A DNA stretch of 64,000 nt from Acidobacteriaceae bacterium (GCA_003134995.1 PLDC01000022.1:124001-188000), one strand, 5' to 3'; shown: positions 33,301 to 42,508, counted from the first letter of the stretch. The notes: generated by a model not told the origin, from the sequence alone. Made by a program: numbers and translations.

Positions 33301-34275
33301 ATGGCCTTCACCAGACGCACGGTTCTGGCGGGCTTCGGATTGGCGGGACTTCACGTAGCCATAACGCCTTTCATCAAGGCGGAAATGACCGCGAGCGCAT
33401 GCCCATTCAAACTGGCGGTAATCAACGACGAGATCACGCAAGATTTCGAGAAGGCGTGCCAGATCGTATCGGGAGATTTCGGACTAGGCTGGATCGAACT
33501 GCGCTCGATGTGGGACAAGAACGTAACCGCACTCAGCGCTAAAGAAGTTGAGGATGCGCGGAAGATTCTGGAAGCGCACAGACTACAGGTTACGGATATC
33601 GCAAGCCCGTTGTTTAAAACAGATTGGCCCGGCGCTCCGCGTTCATCACAAAGTGAAAGCCGCGACCAGTTCCACGCCGATTTCGATGCCAGCGCGCAGG
33701 ATAAGCTGCTAGAGCGCTGTATCTCGCTCTGCAAATCTTTCAACACCGACAGAATTCGCTGTTTCGATTACTGGCGACTCGATGACCAGAAGCCGTATCG
33801 CGCCGCAATCAATGCCAAACTGCAGCAGGCTGCCGAGCGCTGCGCCAAAGACAACATTATTCTTCTGCTCGAAAACGAAATGTCCTGCAACACGGCGACA
33901 GGTGAAGAAGCGGCTGCTGTGCTCGGCGCGATCCCAAACAAAAACTTTATGCTGAACTGGGATCCCGGCAATTCCGCGGCGATTGGCAGCACGCCTTATC
34001 CAACTGGCTATCAGTCATTACCGAAAGATCGCATCGGACACTGCCATTGCAAAGACGTCGTGAACAAGCCAGACCATAAATACGAGTGGGCCGCGGTAGG
34101 CGGAGGCATCGTCGATTGGGTTGGGCAACTTCAAGCACTGCGTCGCGATGGCTTCCGCTACGGGTTGAGCCTCGAAACCCATTGGCGCGGCGCAGGCACG
34201 CCCGAAGCGTCGACCCGCATCAGCATGGACGGACTGAAGAAAACGTTGACGAAGGCGGGCATCGCCTGCGGGTGA
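33301..34275 (+). CDS. Exported sugar phosphate isomerase/epimerase
   Basis: A 324-residue TIM barrel with a Tat-like leader (MAFTRRTVLAGFGLAGLHVA). Barrel blocks: LGWIELRSMWDKN, RIRCFDYWRLDD, IILLLENEMSCNTATG, FMLNWDPGNSA, IGHCHCKDV and GLSLETHW. The Glu, Asp, His and Glu metal ligands are in place. AGGAGG lies before the ATG. First gene of a four-gene sugar cluster with a Gfo/Idh/MocA oxidoreductase, a second epimerase and a GH31 glucosidase; possibly it works on keto-sugars made by the oxidoreductase. Confidence 0.85.
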   Translation: MAFTRRTVLAGFGLAGLHVAITPFIKAEMTASACPFKLAVINDEITQDFEKACQIVSGDFGLGWIELRSMWDKNVTALSAKEVEDARKILEAHRLQVTDIASPLFKTDWPGAPRSSQSESRDQFHADFDASAQDKLLERCISLCKSFNTDRIRCFDYWRLDDQKPYRAAINAKLQQAAERCAKDNIILLLENEMSCNTATGEEAAAVLGAIPNKNFMLNWDPGNSAAIGSTPYPTGYQSLPKDRIGHCHCKDVVNKPDHKYEWAAVGGGIVDWVGQLQALRRDGFRYGLSLETHWRGAGTPEASTRISMDGLKKTLTKAGIACG

Positions 34276-34304
34276 AGAAACGCGAAAGCAAATAAGGAGT
34301 CGCA

Positions 34305-35624
34305 ATGGTTACACGACGCGAATTTCTCGACGCGCTCGCCGTAAGCGCGGCGGGCATGGCCGTTGGTTCTACGGCAAAGAGCTACGGTCAGATTCTTGGC
34401 TCGAATGACCGCCTCAACTTTGCTGTAATTGGCCTGAACGGCCGTGCTTACGCTCATCTCGCGTCGCTAAAAGCAAATCGAAACAGTGCCCGGATCTCGC
34501 ATGTCTGCGATGTGGATAGCGACATTCTGAAGAAGTTCGCCGGGCGCACGCAGCAGGAAATGGGTGAGGCTCCGGTGTCGGAAAAAGATTTCCGCACGAT
34601 TCTCGAACTGAAAAATGTGGACGCGATCACGATCGCAACCCCCGAGCACTGGCATGCGCCGATGGCCATCGCCGCATTGCAGGCGGGCAAGCACGTCTAT
34701 GTAGAAAAACCGTGCAGCCATAATCCTGCTGAGGGCGAGATGCTCGTGCAGGCGCAGCAGAAATATCAAAAGCTGGTGCAGATGGGCACGCAGCAGCGCT
34801 CTTCACCTCACACCATCGAGATCATCGAGAAGATTCACAATGGAATTATCGGCAGGCCTTACTTCGCGAAAGCCTGGTACGTGAACACGCGAAAATCGAT
34901 TGGCTTTGGCAAAGAGATTCCGGTCCCGCCCCAGCTCGATTGGGATCTATGGCAGGGGCCAGCACCGCGGCGTCCGTATCGAGACAACGTGCATCCTTAT
35001 AACTGGCATTGGTTCAAGCCGTACGGCACAGGAGAAACGCTTAACAACGGCACGCATGAAGTCGATGTTTGCCGATGGGCGCTGGGTGTCGACTATCCGC
35101 AGCGAATTACATCGTCAGGCGGCCGATATCATTTCAAAGATGACTGGCAGTTTTACGACACGCTGGTAACCAGCTTCGAGTACGAAGACAAAATGATTTC
35201 GTGGGATGGAAAAAGCTGCCAAGGGATGAAGTATTACGGACGCGATCGCGGTTCGACCATCATGGGAACCGATGGCACAGTGCTGGTCGATCGCGGCGGT
35301 TATGAAATCTACGACCTCAAAGGCAACAAGACCAGCGAGGTCAAGGCGGGCCATGCGGCTTCATCGGCTGACCTGATCGGCAGCGATTCCATGACCGACG
35401 CGCACTTCGCGAACTTCATCGCGGGAATTCGCAAAGGCGAGAAACTCAACGCCCCCATTTCTGTGGGCAACGTCTCGGTCACGATGCTGCAGCTTTCGAA
35501 CGTCGCATGGGAAGTTCAACGCGAGTTGCATCTCGAGTCGAAAGATGGACGAATCCAGGGCGACGCGGAAGCAATGAAAATGTGGGGGCGCGAATACGAA
35601 AAAGGCTGGGCGCCGCATGTTTAA
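34305..35624 (+). CDS. Gfo/Idh/MocA oxidoreductase with Tat leader
   Basis: A 439-residue NAD(P)-dependent sugar oxidoreductase. The twin-Arg-like leader MVTRREFLDALAVSAAGMAVG is followed by a Rossmann fold (NFAVIGLNGRAYAHL) and the EKP motif (GKHVYVEKPCSHN), whose Lys is catalytic. GETLNNGTHEVDVCRWALGVDYP is typical of exported acidobacterial and planctomycete members. AAGGAG precedes the ATG. The stop overlaps the next ATG by 8 nt. Substrate unknown. Confidence 0.9.
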   Translation: MVTRREFLDALAVSAAGMAVGSTAKSYGQILGSNDRLNFAVIGLNGRAYAHLASLKANRNSARISHVCDVDSDILKKFAGRTQQEMGEAPVSEKDFRTILELKNVDAITIATPEHWHAPMAIAALQAGKHVYVEKPCSHNPAEGEMLVQAQQKYQKLVQMGTQQRSSPHTIEIIEKIHNGIIGRPYFAKAWYVNTRKSIGFGKEIPVPPQLDWDLWQGPAPRRPYRDNVHPYNWHWFKPYGTGETLNNGTHEVDVCRWALGVDYPQRITSSGGRYHFKDDWQFYDTLVTSFEYEDKMISWDGKSCQGMKYYGRDRGSTIMGTDGTVLVDRGGYEIYDLKGNKTSEVKAGHAASSADLIGSDSMTDAHFANFIAGIRKGEKLNAPISVGNVSVTMLQLSNVAWEVQRELHLESKDGRIQGDAEAMKMWGREYEKGWAPHV

Positions 35625-36498
35625 GAGAACCGCCTTCTCACGCCGGGATTTTGTTCGCTCAACCGCATTGGCTACCGCAGCGTGTGCTGCTCCGCGCAAT
35701 ATCTTCTCACTCGCTCTTAAACCGCCATCGACTGACGACGCATCGCCGATTCGTCTGGGTCTTGCCAGCTACACTTTCCGCAACTTCAGCCGTGCACAGT
35801 TGATCGCCTTCATGAAGCAACTCAACGTTTCAGAGTTGAATGCCAAGGACGTTAAAGATCATCTTCCAATGGATCCGCAGCAAGAAGCGGCCGCTCTCGC
35901 GGACTATGCCGCGGCCGGCATCAAGCTTCACGCTGCCGGTGCGATTTCCTTCAGCAAAGATGAAGATGCCGACATCCGCTCTAAATTCGAATACTGCAAG
36001 CGGGCAGGCATCAGAGTGATTGTTGCCGGAGATCCTACGCCGGAAACTTTGCCGCGCATCGAGAAGTTCGTAAAGGAATACGATATCCGAGTCGCGATTC
36101 ACAATCACGGCCCCGAAGATAAGCTGTGGCATTCTCCGCTGGATGTCTTGAAGGCAGTGAAGAACATGGATCCGCGCATCGGTTCCTGCATCGACGTTGG
36201 GCACACGGTTCGCGCTGGCACAGATGTCGTTCAGGCGATTCACGAAGCCGGTCCGAGGCTTTTCAACGTTCACATGAAGGACCTCACGAACTTCGAGAGC
36301 AAAGAGAGCCAGGTCGCGGTTGGCGACGGCATGATGCCCGTGCGCAAAATGTTCGAAGCTCTGATCGCGACTAAATACAACGGCTTCGTCGATCTGGAGT
36401 ATGAGATTCATCCCGACGATCCCGTGCCAGGAGTCATCAGCAGTTTTGCCTATATGCGCGGTGTGTTGGCGGGCATGGGCTATGCGATGCAGCGCTGA
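35617..36498 (+). CDS. Second Tat-type sugar isomerase/epimerase
   Basis: A 293-residue TIM barrel with a strong Tat signal (SRRDFVRSTALATAACAA). Blocks: IRLGLASYTFRNF, VRVAIHNHGPEDK-type (IRVAIHNHGPED), IGSCIDVGHTVRAG, LFNVHMKDLTNF and YNGFVDLEYEIHPDDP. It overlaps the oxidoreductase gene by 8 nt and is coupled to it. Only distantly similar to the epimerase at 33301, so the two may use different intermediates. Confidence 0.87.
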   Translation: MFKRTAFSRRDFVRSTALATAACAAPRNIFSLALKPPSTDDASPIRLGLASYTFRNFSRAQLIAFMKQLNVSELNAKDVKDHLPMDPQQEAAALADYAAAGIKLHAAGAISFSKDEDADIRSKFEYCKRAGIRVIVAGDPTPETLPRIEKFVKEYDIRVAIHNHGPEDKLWHSPLDVLKAVKNMDPRIGSCIDVGHTVRAGTDVVQAIHEAGPRLFNVHMKDLTNFESKESQVAVGDGMMPVRKMFEALIATKYNGFVDLEYEIHPDDPVPGVISSFAYMRGVLAGMGYAMQR

Positions 36499-36580
36499 TG
36501 TGGGAAATGCCGCGCATGAATGCTACAGTAATCCCGATCACTCCGCGATCGCAGAAACAGTCCTAAGCGTTTTCTCAAAA

Positions 36581-39136
36581 ATGATGGCAACTACAGGCTG
36601 CGCCGGCTTTTTTCTCTCGCTTACTCTTGCTCTTTTCTTGAACGCTGCACCTATCCTTCTGCAAGGTCAAACCGATTCCGCAGCGGGGGCGGTGATCGAA
36701 CTGAACCGCGTCAGATCTTCTTCAGCGTTGCCAAATGGCATCGACGTGCGGGACGGCGACGCTCGCATGCAAATCGTCGCGCTGCGCGATAACGTGGTGC
36801 GCATTCGGGTATCGCGTTCCAGCGAACTCGCAGAAGATGCCTCGTGGGCTGTGCTCAAGGAAGCGCGGCAAAGCACAGTTGCCGTAATCCCTGACAACAC
36901 TCCGAACGCGGTTGGTTTCCATACTCAGGCGCTCACCGTCTCCATCAACCGCCAAACCTTTGCATTGACGATCTCCGACCGCAATGGAACCGTTCTTCAA
37001 AAAGATGTTCGGCCGACCGAGTTTCATGGCAAGAGTTTTCGCGTTTATAAATCGATGCCACTCGACGAACACTACTTCGGCCTGGGAGACAAGCCCGGTC
37101 CCCTCGATCGCCGCGGACAAGCATTCACCATGTGGAATACGGATGCATACGCTTTTCAGGAGTCGACCGATCCGATCTACAAGAGCATCCCGTATTTCAT
37201 GGCTTTTCGATCCGGCCGCGCCATTGGAGTATTCCTCGACAACACTTGGCGCACCAGTTTTGATTTTGGCAAGCAATCTTCTGACACGTATTCCTTCGGC
37301 TCCGTGAGCGGCCCTTTGGACTACTACGTTTTCTACGGACCAACTCCGAAACAAGTAGTGGAAACGTACGCGTGGCTTACCGGCACAACGCCTCTCCCTC
37401 CCATCTGGGCGCTTGGTTTTCAACAATCGCGTTACAGCTACACGCCGCAAGCGCGCGTGCTCGAAGTTGCGAACCGCTTTCGAACCGATCACATTCCCGC
37501 GGATGTGATCTATCTCGACATTGACTATCAAGAGAGGAACCGCCCGTTCACTGTGGATCGCAACCGGTTTCCCGATTTTTCTGGGATGATCGCGGAACTC
37601 GCTTCCGAGAACTTTCACGTCGTCGCAATCACCGATCTGCACATCGCAAAATATCCCGGACACGGTTATGCGCCTTACGACAGCGGCCTTGCTGGAGATC
37701 ACTTCGTCAAGAATCCCGACGGCAGCATTTACTCCGGAGACGTGTGGCCGGGCCCCAGCGTCTTTCCCGACTTCACGCGCGCGCAGACTCGCGAGTGGTG
37801 GGGCGGCCTTTATCAAGAATTTTCGAAGCAGGGCGTTGCCGGCTTCTGGAATGACATGAACGAGCCGGCAGTTTTTAAGACACCCACCAAAACCATGCCC
37901 GAAAACGTCGTTCATCGCATCGATGAACCTGGATTTATAAAACGTTCTGCGCCTCACGCTGAGATTCATAACATGTACGGGATGCAAAACTCCCGCGCGA
38001 CTTTCGACGGATTGCAGCGCCTCAATCCTGATTTGCGCCCGTTCGTGTTGACGCGCGCCAGCTACGCCGGTGGCCAGCGCTACGCCGCCACGTGGACCGG
38101 CGACAACAGCAGCACGTGGAATCACCTTCGTCTTGCAACGCCGATGCTTGAAAATCTCGGTCTAAGCGGCTTTACCTTGAGTGGAGCCGACGTCGGCGGC
38201 TTTGTAGGAACGCCGCAGCCAGACCTGCTCACAAAATGGATCGAGATCGCCACCTTCCAGCCTATCGACCGCGACCACACCGAGAAAGGCAGTGGAGACC
38301 AGGAACCATGGGTTGGAGGCGCGGAGCCTGAGGCGATTCGCAAGCGATTTATCGAAGAGCGCTATCGCCTGATGCCTTATCTCTACACGCTGGCGCAAGA
38401 GGCGTCGCGCACCGGTATGCCGATTGAGCGGCCACTCTTCCTTGAATTTCCCGACGCCGCAGGCGATCATCACCCCATCGACGTTGACCCTGAGGCGGCC
38501 GGAGAATTTCTCCTAGGGCCCGACATCCTCGTTGCGGCGCCGCCTTATCCGGATCGGCTCGATACCTACACGGTCGAGTTTCCTTCGGCGAAATGGTACG
38601 ACTACTGGACAGGGCAAGTCGTCCCAAAGCCTGCGCCCAAGGCAGATCGAGATCCCAATGATCCTCCCAGTTCCACCGATCTAGTGTCGCTCACAACGTC
38701 GATTCACCCAGAAATCGCAACCTTGCCGGTCTTTGTTCGCGCGGGTGCAATTCTTCCGATCGCGCCTTTGACGCAAAGTACGAACGAGATTCCGCAAGGT
38801 CCGCTCACCCTGCGAGTCTATCTGGGCGACGAATGCTCCGGTCATCTCTATCTGGACGACGGCAAGACCTACGCCTATAAAACGGGAGCCAGTTTGCAAA
38901 TGGATTTCGGATGTGAAGTAAATCCGAGCGGACTGCGCATCCGTATTGGAGAACACAAGGGACCCTACCCAGCGTGGTGGCGCGAGATTCGCATTGAGAT
39001 CTACGGTTGGTCGCCCAGCAAACGCAGGGCGCGACTTAACGGCGGCAACATCGAAGCAACTATGGATGTATCGCCAGGCAAAGTGGCTCTAACCATCCCA
39101 GATAATGGACGAGGCGAAGTGTTGGAGCTTGAATAG
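36581..39136 (+). CDS. Glycoside hydrolase family 31 (alpha-glucosidase/xylosidase)
   Basis: Secreted retaining glycosidase of about 851 residues. A signal-like segment (CAGFFLSLTLALFLNAAPIL) is followed by the N-terminal beta-sandwich (DEHYFGLGDKPGPLDRRGQ), then the barrel with nucleophile D425 in GFWNDMNEPAVF and acid/base Asp in ATWTGDNSSTW. A C-terminal DUF5110-like part (PLTLRVYLGDECSGHLYLDDGKTY) ends it. The frame is open from 36401 but overlaps the previous gene; ATG 36581 fits the signal peptide, though no ribosome site is clear. It probably supplies sugars for the three genes upstream. Confidence 0.9.
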   Translation: MMATTGCAGFFLSLTLALFLNAAPILLQGQTDSAAGAVIELNRVRSSSALPNGIDVRDGDARMQIVALRDNVVRIRVSRSSELAEDASWAVLKEARQSTVAVIPDNTPNAVGFHTQALTVSINRQTFALTISDRNGTVLQKDVRPTEFHGKSFRVYKSMPLDEHYFGLGDKPGPLDRRGQAFTMWNTDAYAFQESTDPIYKSIPYFMAFRSGRAIGVFLDNTWRTSFDFGKQSSDTYSFGSVSGPLDYYVFYGPTPKQVVETYAWLTGTTPLPPIWALGFQQSRYSYTPQARVLEVANRFRTDHIPADVIYLDIDYQERNRPFTVDRNRFPDFSGMIAELASENFHVVAITDLHIAKYPGHGYAPYDSGLAGDHFVKNPDGSIYSGDVWPGPSVFPDFTRAQTREWWGGLYQEFSKQGVAGFWNDMNEPAVFKTPTKTMPENVVHRIDEPGFIKRSAPHAEIHNMYGMQNSRATFDGLQRLNPDLRPFVLTRASYAGGQRYAATWTGDNSSTWNHLRLATPMLENLGLSGFTLSGADVGGFVGTPQPDLLTKWIEIATFQPIDRDHTEKGSGDQEPWVGGAEPEAIRKRFIEERYRLMPYLYTLAQEASRTGMPIERPLFLEFPDAAGDHHPIDVDPEAAGEFLLGPDILVAAPPYPDRLDTYTVEFPSAKWYDYWTGQVVPKPAPKADRDPNDPPSSTDLVSLTTSIHPEIATLPVFVRAGAILPIAPLTQSTNEIPQGPLTLRVYLGDECSGHLYLDDGKTYAYKTGASLQMDFGCEVNPSGLRIRIGEHKGPYPAWWREIRIEIYGWSPSKRRARLNGGNIEATMDVSPGKVALTIPDNGRGEVLELE

Positions 39137-39172
39137 GCCTGCGCCCGCTCAACCTGCGCGTCTCTTCGCAGC

Positions 39173-39535
39173 CTACTTCACTTGCTCCGCCTCCACCTTG
39201 CTGATCGTCGCTCGTAGCCATGTGCCGAGCGCTTCTTCGATTTCCTGCTGCGTCCCGGTGCGGTACAAATTATCGAGCGTATCACCCTTCAAAGACAATG
39301 GAATATGAGTGCAAGGGACTTGTTCTTTCCGCGCCTCCGCTGGAACGAATTGCATCAGTAGACATTCCTCGCAGGGCTCGCGGTCTTTGGAATTGAAGTT
39401 CATGCAAGTGGGCGAATCCTCGAAAATAAATCGTGCCCGCCAGGATTCACGCGGCAATCGCCCGTAGCCCCCTTGCTCAAGAAACTCCAGTTCGAATTTC
39501 AGCACGTCCAGCAGCTTTCGACCGTCTTTTGCCAT
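39173..39535 (-). CDS. Conserved cysteine-containing small protein
   Basis: A 120-residue soluble protein: MAKDGRKLLDVLKFELEFLE, WRARFIFEDSPTCMNF, EPCEECLLMQFVP and PCTHIPLSLKG. Four Cys (one single, CEEC, one PC-x-H) could bind a metal. The start at 39535 has GGGGTGG upstream; a longer frame to 39580 lacks one. Two Crp-type sites lie just upstream (39588-39625), one centred about 41 nt before a plausible start point. Divergent from the cytochrome c gene. Role unknown; a link to electron transfer is suggested only by location. Confidence 0.7.
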   Translation of the reverse strand: MAKDGRKLLDVLKFELEFLEQGGYGRLPRESWRARFIFEDSPTCMNFNSKDREPCEECLLMQFVPAEARKEQVPCTHIPLSLKGDTLDNLYRTGTQQEIEEALGTWLRATISKVEAEQVK

Positions 39536-39587
39536 AAGCCCACCCCTAATCACTACGGTAAGTTTGGCTCGTGCTGACACGCCGCGC

Positions 39588-39625
39588 CGTGACCGGCATC
39601 ACACCCCAGGGTGAGGGCCGTCACA
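39588..39625. promoter_or_regulatory. Two Crp-type sites between divergent genes
   Basis: CGTGA-CCGGCA-TCACA (39588-39603) and GGTGA-GGGCCG-TCACA (39610-39625) match TGTGA-N6-TCACA in 9 of 10 and 8 or 9 of 10 core bases. The centres are 22 bp apart, two helical turns. The first is 60 nt before the ATG of the minus-strand cysteine gene. Confidence 0.6.
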
Positions 39626-39713
39626 CAGCCGAGTCAACTGGCTCCAAAGTAAGACCATCCGAACAACTTGAGCACGGCGCGCACCGTTCTGTATAAGGGA
39701 ATTACCAGGCATG

Positions 39714-39757
39714 TGTGACGCGCGTCACAGAACGTTCCTTCCTCAGGAGTGTTCAAT
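39714..39757 (+). promoter_or_regulatory. Perfect Crp-type palindrome before cytochrome c gene
   Basis: TGTGACGCGCGTCACA (39714-39729) is a perfect 16-bp palindrome and exact TGTGA-N6-TCACA consensus. A TTCAAT (39752-39757) downstream would place the start at about 39764, giving the site a position near -42.5. This is close to the class II position (-41.5). The gene starts at 39829. Confidence 0.7.
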
Positions 39758-39828
39758 ATTGCTCAGTTCAGGCGCGCTGATGTCGTTTTTAATGTTAGCC
39801 TGCTGAAATTCAGAACGGAGATTGAATA

Positions 39829-40140
39829 ATGAAGAGCATCAACGCCAAAGTATTGACTATCGCAACAGCCTTCGCTGTTGTTCTCAGCATTCCCCTCTCG
39901 ATGCAGGCGCAAGACGCCGCAGCAACCTACAAATCAAAATGCGCCATGTGCCACGGCGCTGACGGCAAAAAAGCTGCCGGTCACGATCTTTCAGGTGCCG
40001 ATGTGCAAAAGGAATCGGATGCGGATCTCGAAGCGGTCATCGCCAACGGCAAGGCCCCCAAGATGCCGAAGTACGCGGACAAATTAAAGCCGGAAGAGAT
40101 TAAGGGGCTGGTGGCCTACATTCGCACCCTGAAGCAATAG
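39829..40140 (+). CDS. Periplasmic monohaem cytochrome c
   Basis: A 103-residue c6/c553-like cytochrome. The signal peptide ends at SMQAQ, the haem site is KCAMCHGADGKKA, and the axial Met is in KAPKMPKYADKL. GGAG precedes the ATG. It shuttles electrons in the periplasm, probably for the membrane multihaem proteins encoded downstream. A consensus Crp-type site lies about 107 nt upstream. Confidence 0.92.
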   Translation: MKSINAKVLTIATAFAVVLSIPLSMQAQDAAATYKSKCAMCHGADGKKAAGHDLSGADVQKESDADLEAVIANGKAPKMPKYADKLKPEEIKGLVAYIRTLKQ

Positions 40141-40261
40141 TTTCGGGTTCTGCCTCACGCTTTCAAAACTGCTCCACGGCAGCGAATGAGCCGCCGTGAC
40201 GGGTGCTGTGTGCCTGAACGCGGAGCGTATAAATAGAACGAAGAGAAAGCACTGGTTTCCA

Positions 40262-41710
40262 ATGAACCTGCGGGATCGCATTCGAGAGTGGTCGCAGCCA
40301 ATTTATTTCCTGGGGCAGAATCCGGTTACACTCACCGGGGCTGTGATTACCACCAGCACGGCTCTTACCACCATCGCCTTCTGGTTCTATGACATGTTTC
40401 TGCCGGGGCCGCCGCATCCTTATATCGGCCTTCTGATTTTTCTGATCCTGCCGGGCATTTTTGTACTCGGCCTCGTGCTGATTCCCATCGGTATCTGGCT
40501 CAGGCGCCGCAGCCTTGCCCGGAGCGGAACACTCCCCGGAGCATTTCCCTCCATCGACCTGCGGCTGCCCGTGGTCCGGCGCACCTTGGAATGGGTGGGC
40601 CTGGCGACCGTGATCAATCTTTTGATCATTGGGACCGCATCATACCGAGGCGTCCAATACATGGATTCCGCAAGTTTCTGCGGGACGACTTGTCACGTCG
40701 TAATGGCCCCGGAATTTTCGGCCTACCAAAATTCCCCGCACTCGCGTGTGGAATGTGTCGAATGCCACATCGGGCCGGGAGCGGGATGGTTCGTCCGCTC
40801 GAAACTCTCCGGGCTGCGCCAGGTGGTCGCGGTAACCTTCCACACCTATTCACGCCCCATTCCTTCGCCGGTAAAGTATCTCCGGCCGGCGCGTGAGACT
40901 TGTGAGCAGTGTCATTGGCCGCAGCGCTTTACCGGTGACAAGTTCCTGGTGAATACCAGCTACAAAGACGACGAAAAGAACACTCCGCAAACCGATGTTT
41001 TATTGCTGAAAGTGGGTGGACGCACGTGGCAGGGTTCGGTCGGCATTCACGGGCACCACCTGGCTGATAACGCGCGCATTCGCTACATTTCCACCGACGC
41101 CGAGCGGCAGACAATTCCGGTCGTGGACTATACTGACGATCAAGGCAAGACCACCGAATTCATTTCGACGGATACGAAGCCAACCCAGCAGCAATTAGCC
41201 AAGGGAGAACATCGCACGATGGATTGTGTGGACTGCCACAACCGGCCCACGCACAAGTTCGACTTGCCCGAAAATGCCGTGGATAAGCAAATGTCAATCG
41301 GTCACATCAGCCCGGAACTGCCCTTTATCAGAAAAAAGGCAGTCGAGGTTCTTAAGGTTAACTATCCTACCCGCGAAGTGGCGCAGCAGAGCATCATCGC
41401 CGAGCTTAACAATTTCTATCGCATCAATTACGCGCAGATTTACCAAACCCGGCGCACGCTGGTGCAGCAAGCGGGCGATGAGGTAGCGGCGATTTACCTT
41501 CGCAACATCTTCCCCGACATGAACGTGACTTGGGGCGTTCATCCTGACAACCTTGGGCACAACGACTCGCCAGGCTGCTTCCGATGTCACGACGGCAGTC
41601 ATACCAGCGCCGACGGCCAGACCATTACGAATGATTGCTCAGCGTGTCACCAGCTCCTTGCTTCGGGTGAGGAAAATCCCAAGGTGTTGACCGACTTGGG
41701 AATTAAGTGA
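40262..41710 (+). CDS. NapC/NirT-type multihaem cytochrome c (6 CxxCH)
   Basis: A 482-residue membrane protein. Three N-terminal hydrophobic segments (VTLTGAVITTSTALTTIAFW, LLIFLILPGIFVLGLVLIP, VGLATVINLLIIG) are followed by a periplasmic part with six haem motifs: CGTTCH, CVECH, CEQCH, CVDCH, CFRCH and CSACH. This is a quinol-oxidising NapC/NrfH-like architecture, though with more membrane segments than NapC. ATG 40262 is preferred over an upstream frame; the ribosome site is weak. It probably passes electrons from quinol to the small cytochrome or the 13-haem protein. Confidence 0.88.
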   Translation: MNLRDRIREWSQPIYFLGQNPVTLTGAVITTSTALTTIAFWFYDMFLPGPPHPYIGLLIFLILPGIFVLGLVLIPIGIWLRRRSLARSGTLPGAFPSIDLRLPVVRRTLEWVGLATVINLLIIGTASYRGVQYMDSASFCGTTCHVVMAPEFSAYQNSPHSRVECVECHIGPGAGWFVRSKLSGLRQVVAVTFHTYSRPIPSPVKYLRPARETCEQCHWPQRFTGDKFLVNTSYKDDEKNTPQTDVLLLKVGGRTWQGSVGIHGHHLADNARIRYISTDAERQTIPVVDYTDDQGKTTEFISTDTKPTQQQLAKGEHRTMDCVDCHNRPTHKFDLPENAVDKQMSIGHISPELPFIRKKAVEVLKVNYPTREVAQQSIIAELNNFYRINYAQIYQTRRTLVQQAGDEVAAIYLRNIFPDMNVTWGVHPDNLGHNDSPGCFRCHDGSHTSADGQTITNDCSACHQLLASGEENPKVLTDLGIK

Positions 41711-41738
41711 GCCTCAGAAAAAACGGAAAGCAAAACCC

Positions 41739-41805
41739 TTGTCATTCCGAGCGGAGCATTGCGATTGGCTTCATCAATCGCAATGCGGAGTCGAGGAACC
41801 TGCTT
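41739..41805. repeat. TTGTCATTCCGAG...GAGGAACCTGCTTTT element
   Basis: It shares TTGTCATTCCGA and GAGGAACCTGCT with the element at 13614. It contains a perfect inner stem ATTGCGATTG / CAATCGCAAT (41758-41767, 41775-41784). Located just after the six-haem cytochrome gene. Confidence 0.65.
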
Positions 41806-42465
41806 TTCGCTTGCAGCGCACGACGCCGCAACTCTGCGGATGAAACCTCGCGCGCCGTCCCTTGTAGAATTCCCTTGACTCCGATCGGCGCGAGGGTCTT
41901 TAATATCAGTTAAAGCATTAGCTCTTTGACATAAGAATAGCAATCGGATAACTGACATCGAATCAAGAATTTGCGCGCAAGCCCTCTGGATACAAGATTT
42001 TAGGCGTAAGCGCGGCACAGGCATTCTGCAGCGCTCGCTGATTACAAAGGACTTAATTGAACGGCACTAAAGCTAAGTCCTTAAGATTGAATATTTTACG
42101 GTTAAAATATTTAGAATCAATATTTTAGCCGGTTCAAGGTGATATAAAAATCGCGTAACCTATTGATTCCAGATATTTTATCGTCAGGCGTATCAAAAAA
42201 TTTTCGATCGGATCAATCTACCACCCGAACCGGTGTCTTCTTGGCGAACTTCGCGGCCGTCCCTTAGCGGCCTTAGCGGTTAAAAGCTTTTGGTTTGTGG
42301 CCGATATAAGCTATCTGTTAGCTTTTATAGTTATCTTTGAGATATAATTAGAACCCGCCAGACTACCCCTACGTGTAACCTCAGTTACAAAATGAGCGCG
42401 TCCTAAGAAATCACGCAGGCGCGTGCGATCCGCCCGTCTTCGACGCGCAGCAGCTAACACGCACA
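41806..42465. other. Long gene-free region with AT-rich island
   Basis: About 660 nt without a credible gene. From 42041 to 42190 the DNA turns strongly AT-rich and contains GATTACAAAGGACTTA, its partial inverse CTAAGTCCTTAAGATT, and three ATATTTTA or AATATTTT runs. This is unlike the neighbouring GC-rich DNA and loosely matches the tail at 2461-2515. A solo TTAGCGGCCTTAGCGG element lies near 42265. Confidence 0.5.
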
Positions 42466-42508
42466 GGTGATGCGAATCACAGAACTTTCCCGTCAAAGAC
42501 TTCAAAAT
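42466..42508 (+). promoter_or_regulatory. Crp-type site at -41.5 before 13-haem cytochrome
   Basis: GGTGA-TGCGAA-TCACA (42466-42481) matches the Crp consensus. CAAAAT (42503-42508) lies where a -10 should be if the site is centred at exactly -41.5, giving a start at about 42515. That leaves a 29-nt leader containing the GGGAG ribosome site of TTG 42544. Confidence 0.65.

Noticed and set aside
36722-38125. Long open frame (467 codons) opposite the GH31 gene
   Set aside because: Antisense to the catalytic domain, Arg/His-rich and without recognisable motifs.
40190-40212. Crp-type site before the six-haem cytochrome (CGTGACGGGTGCTGTGTG)
   Set aside because: Only the first half matches; the second half is TGTGT instead of TCACA.
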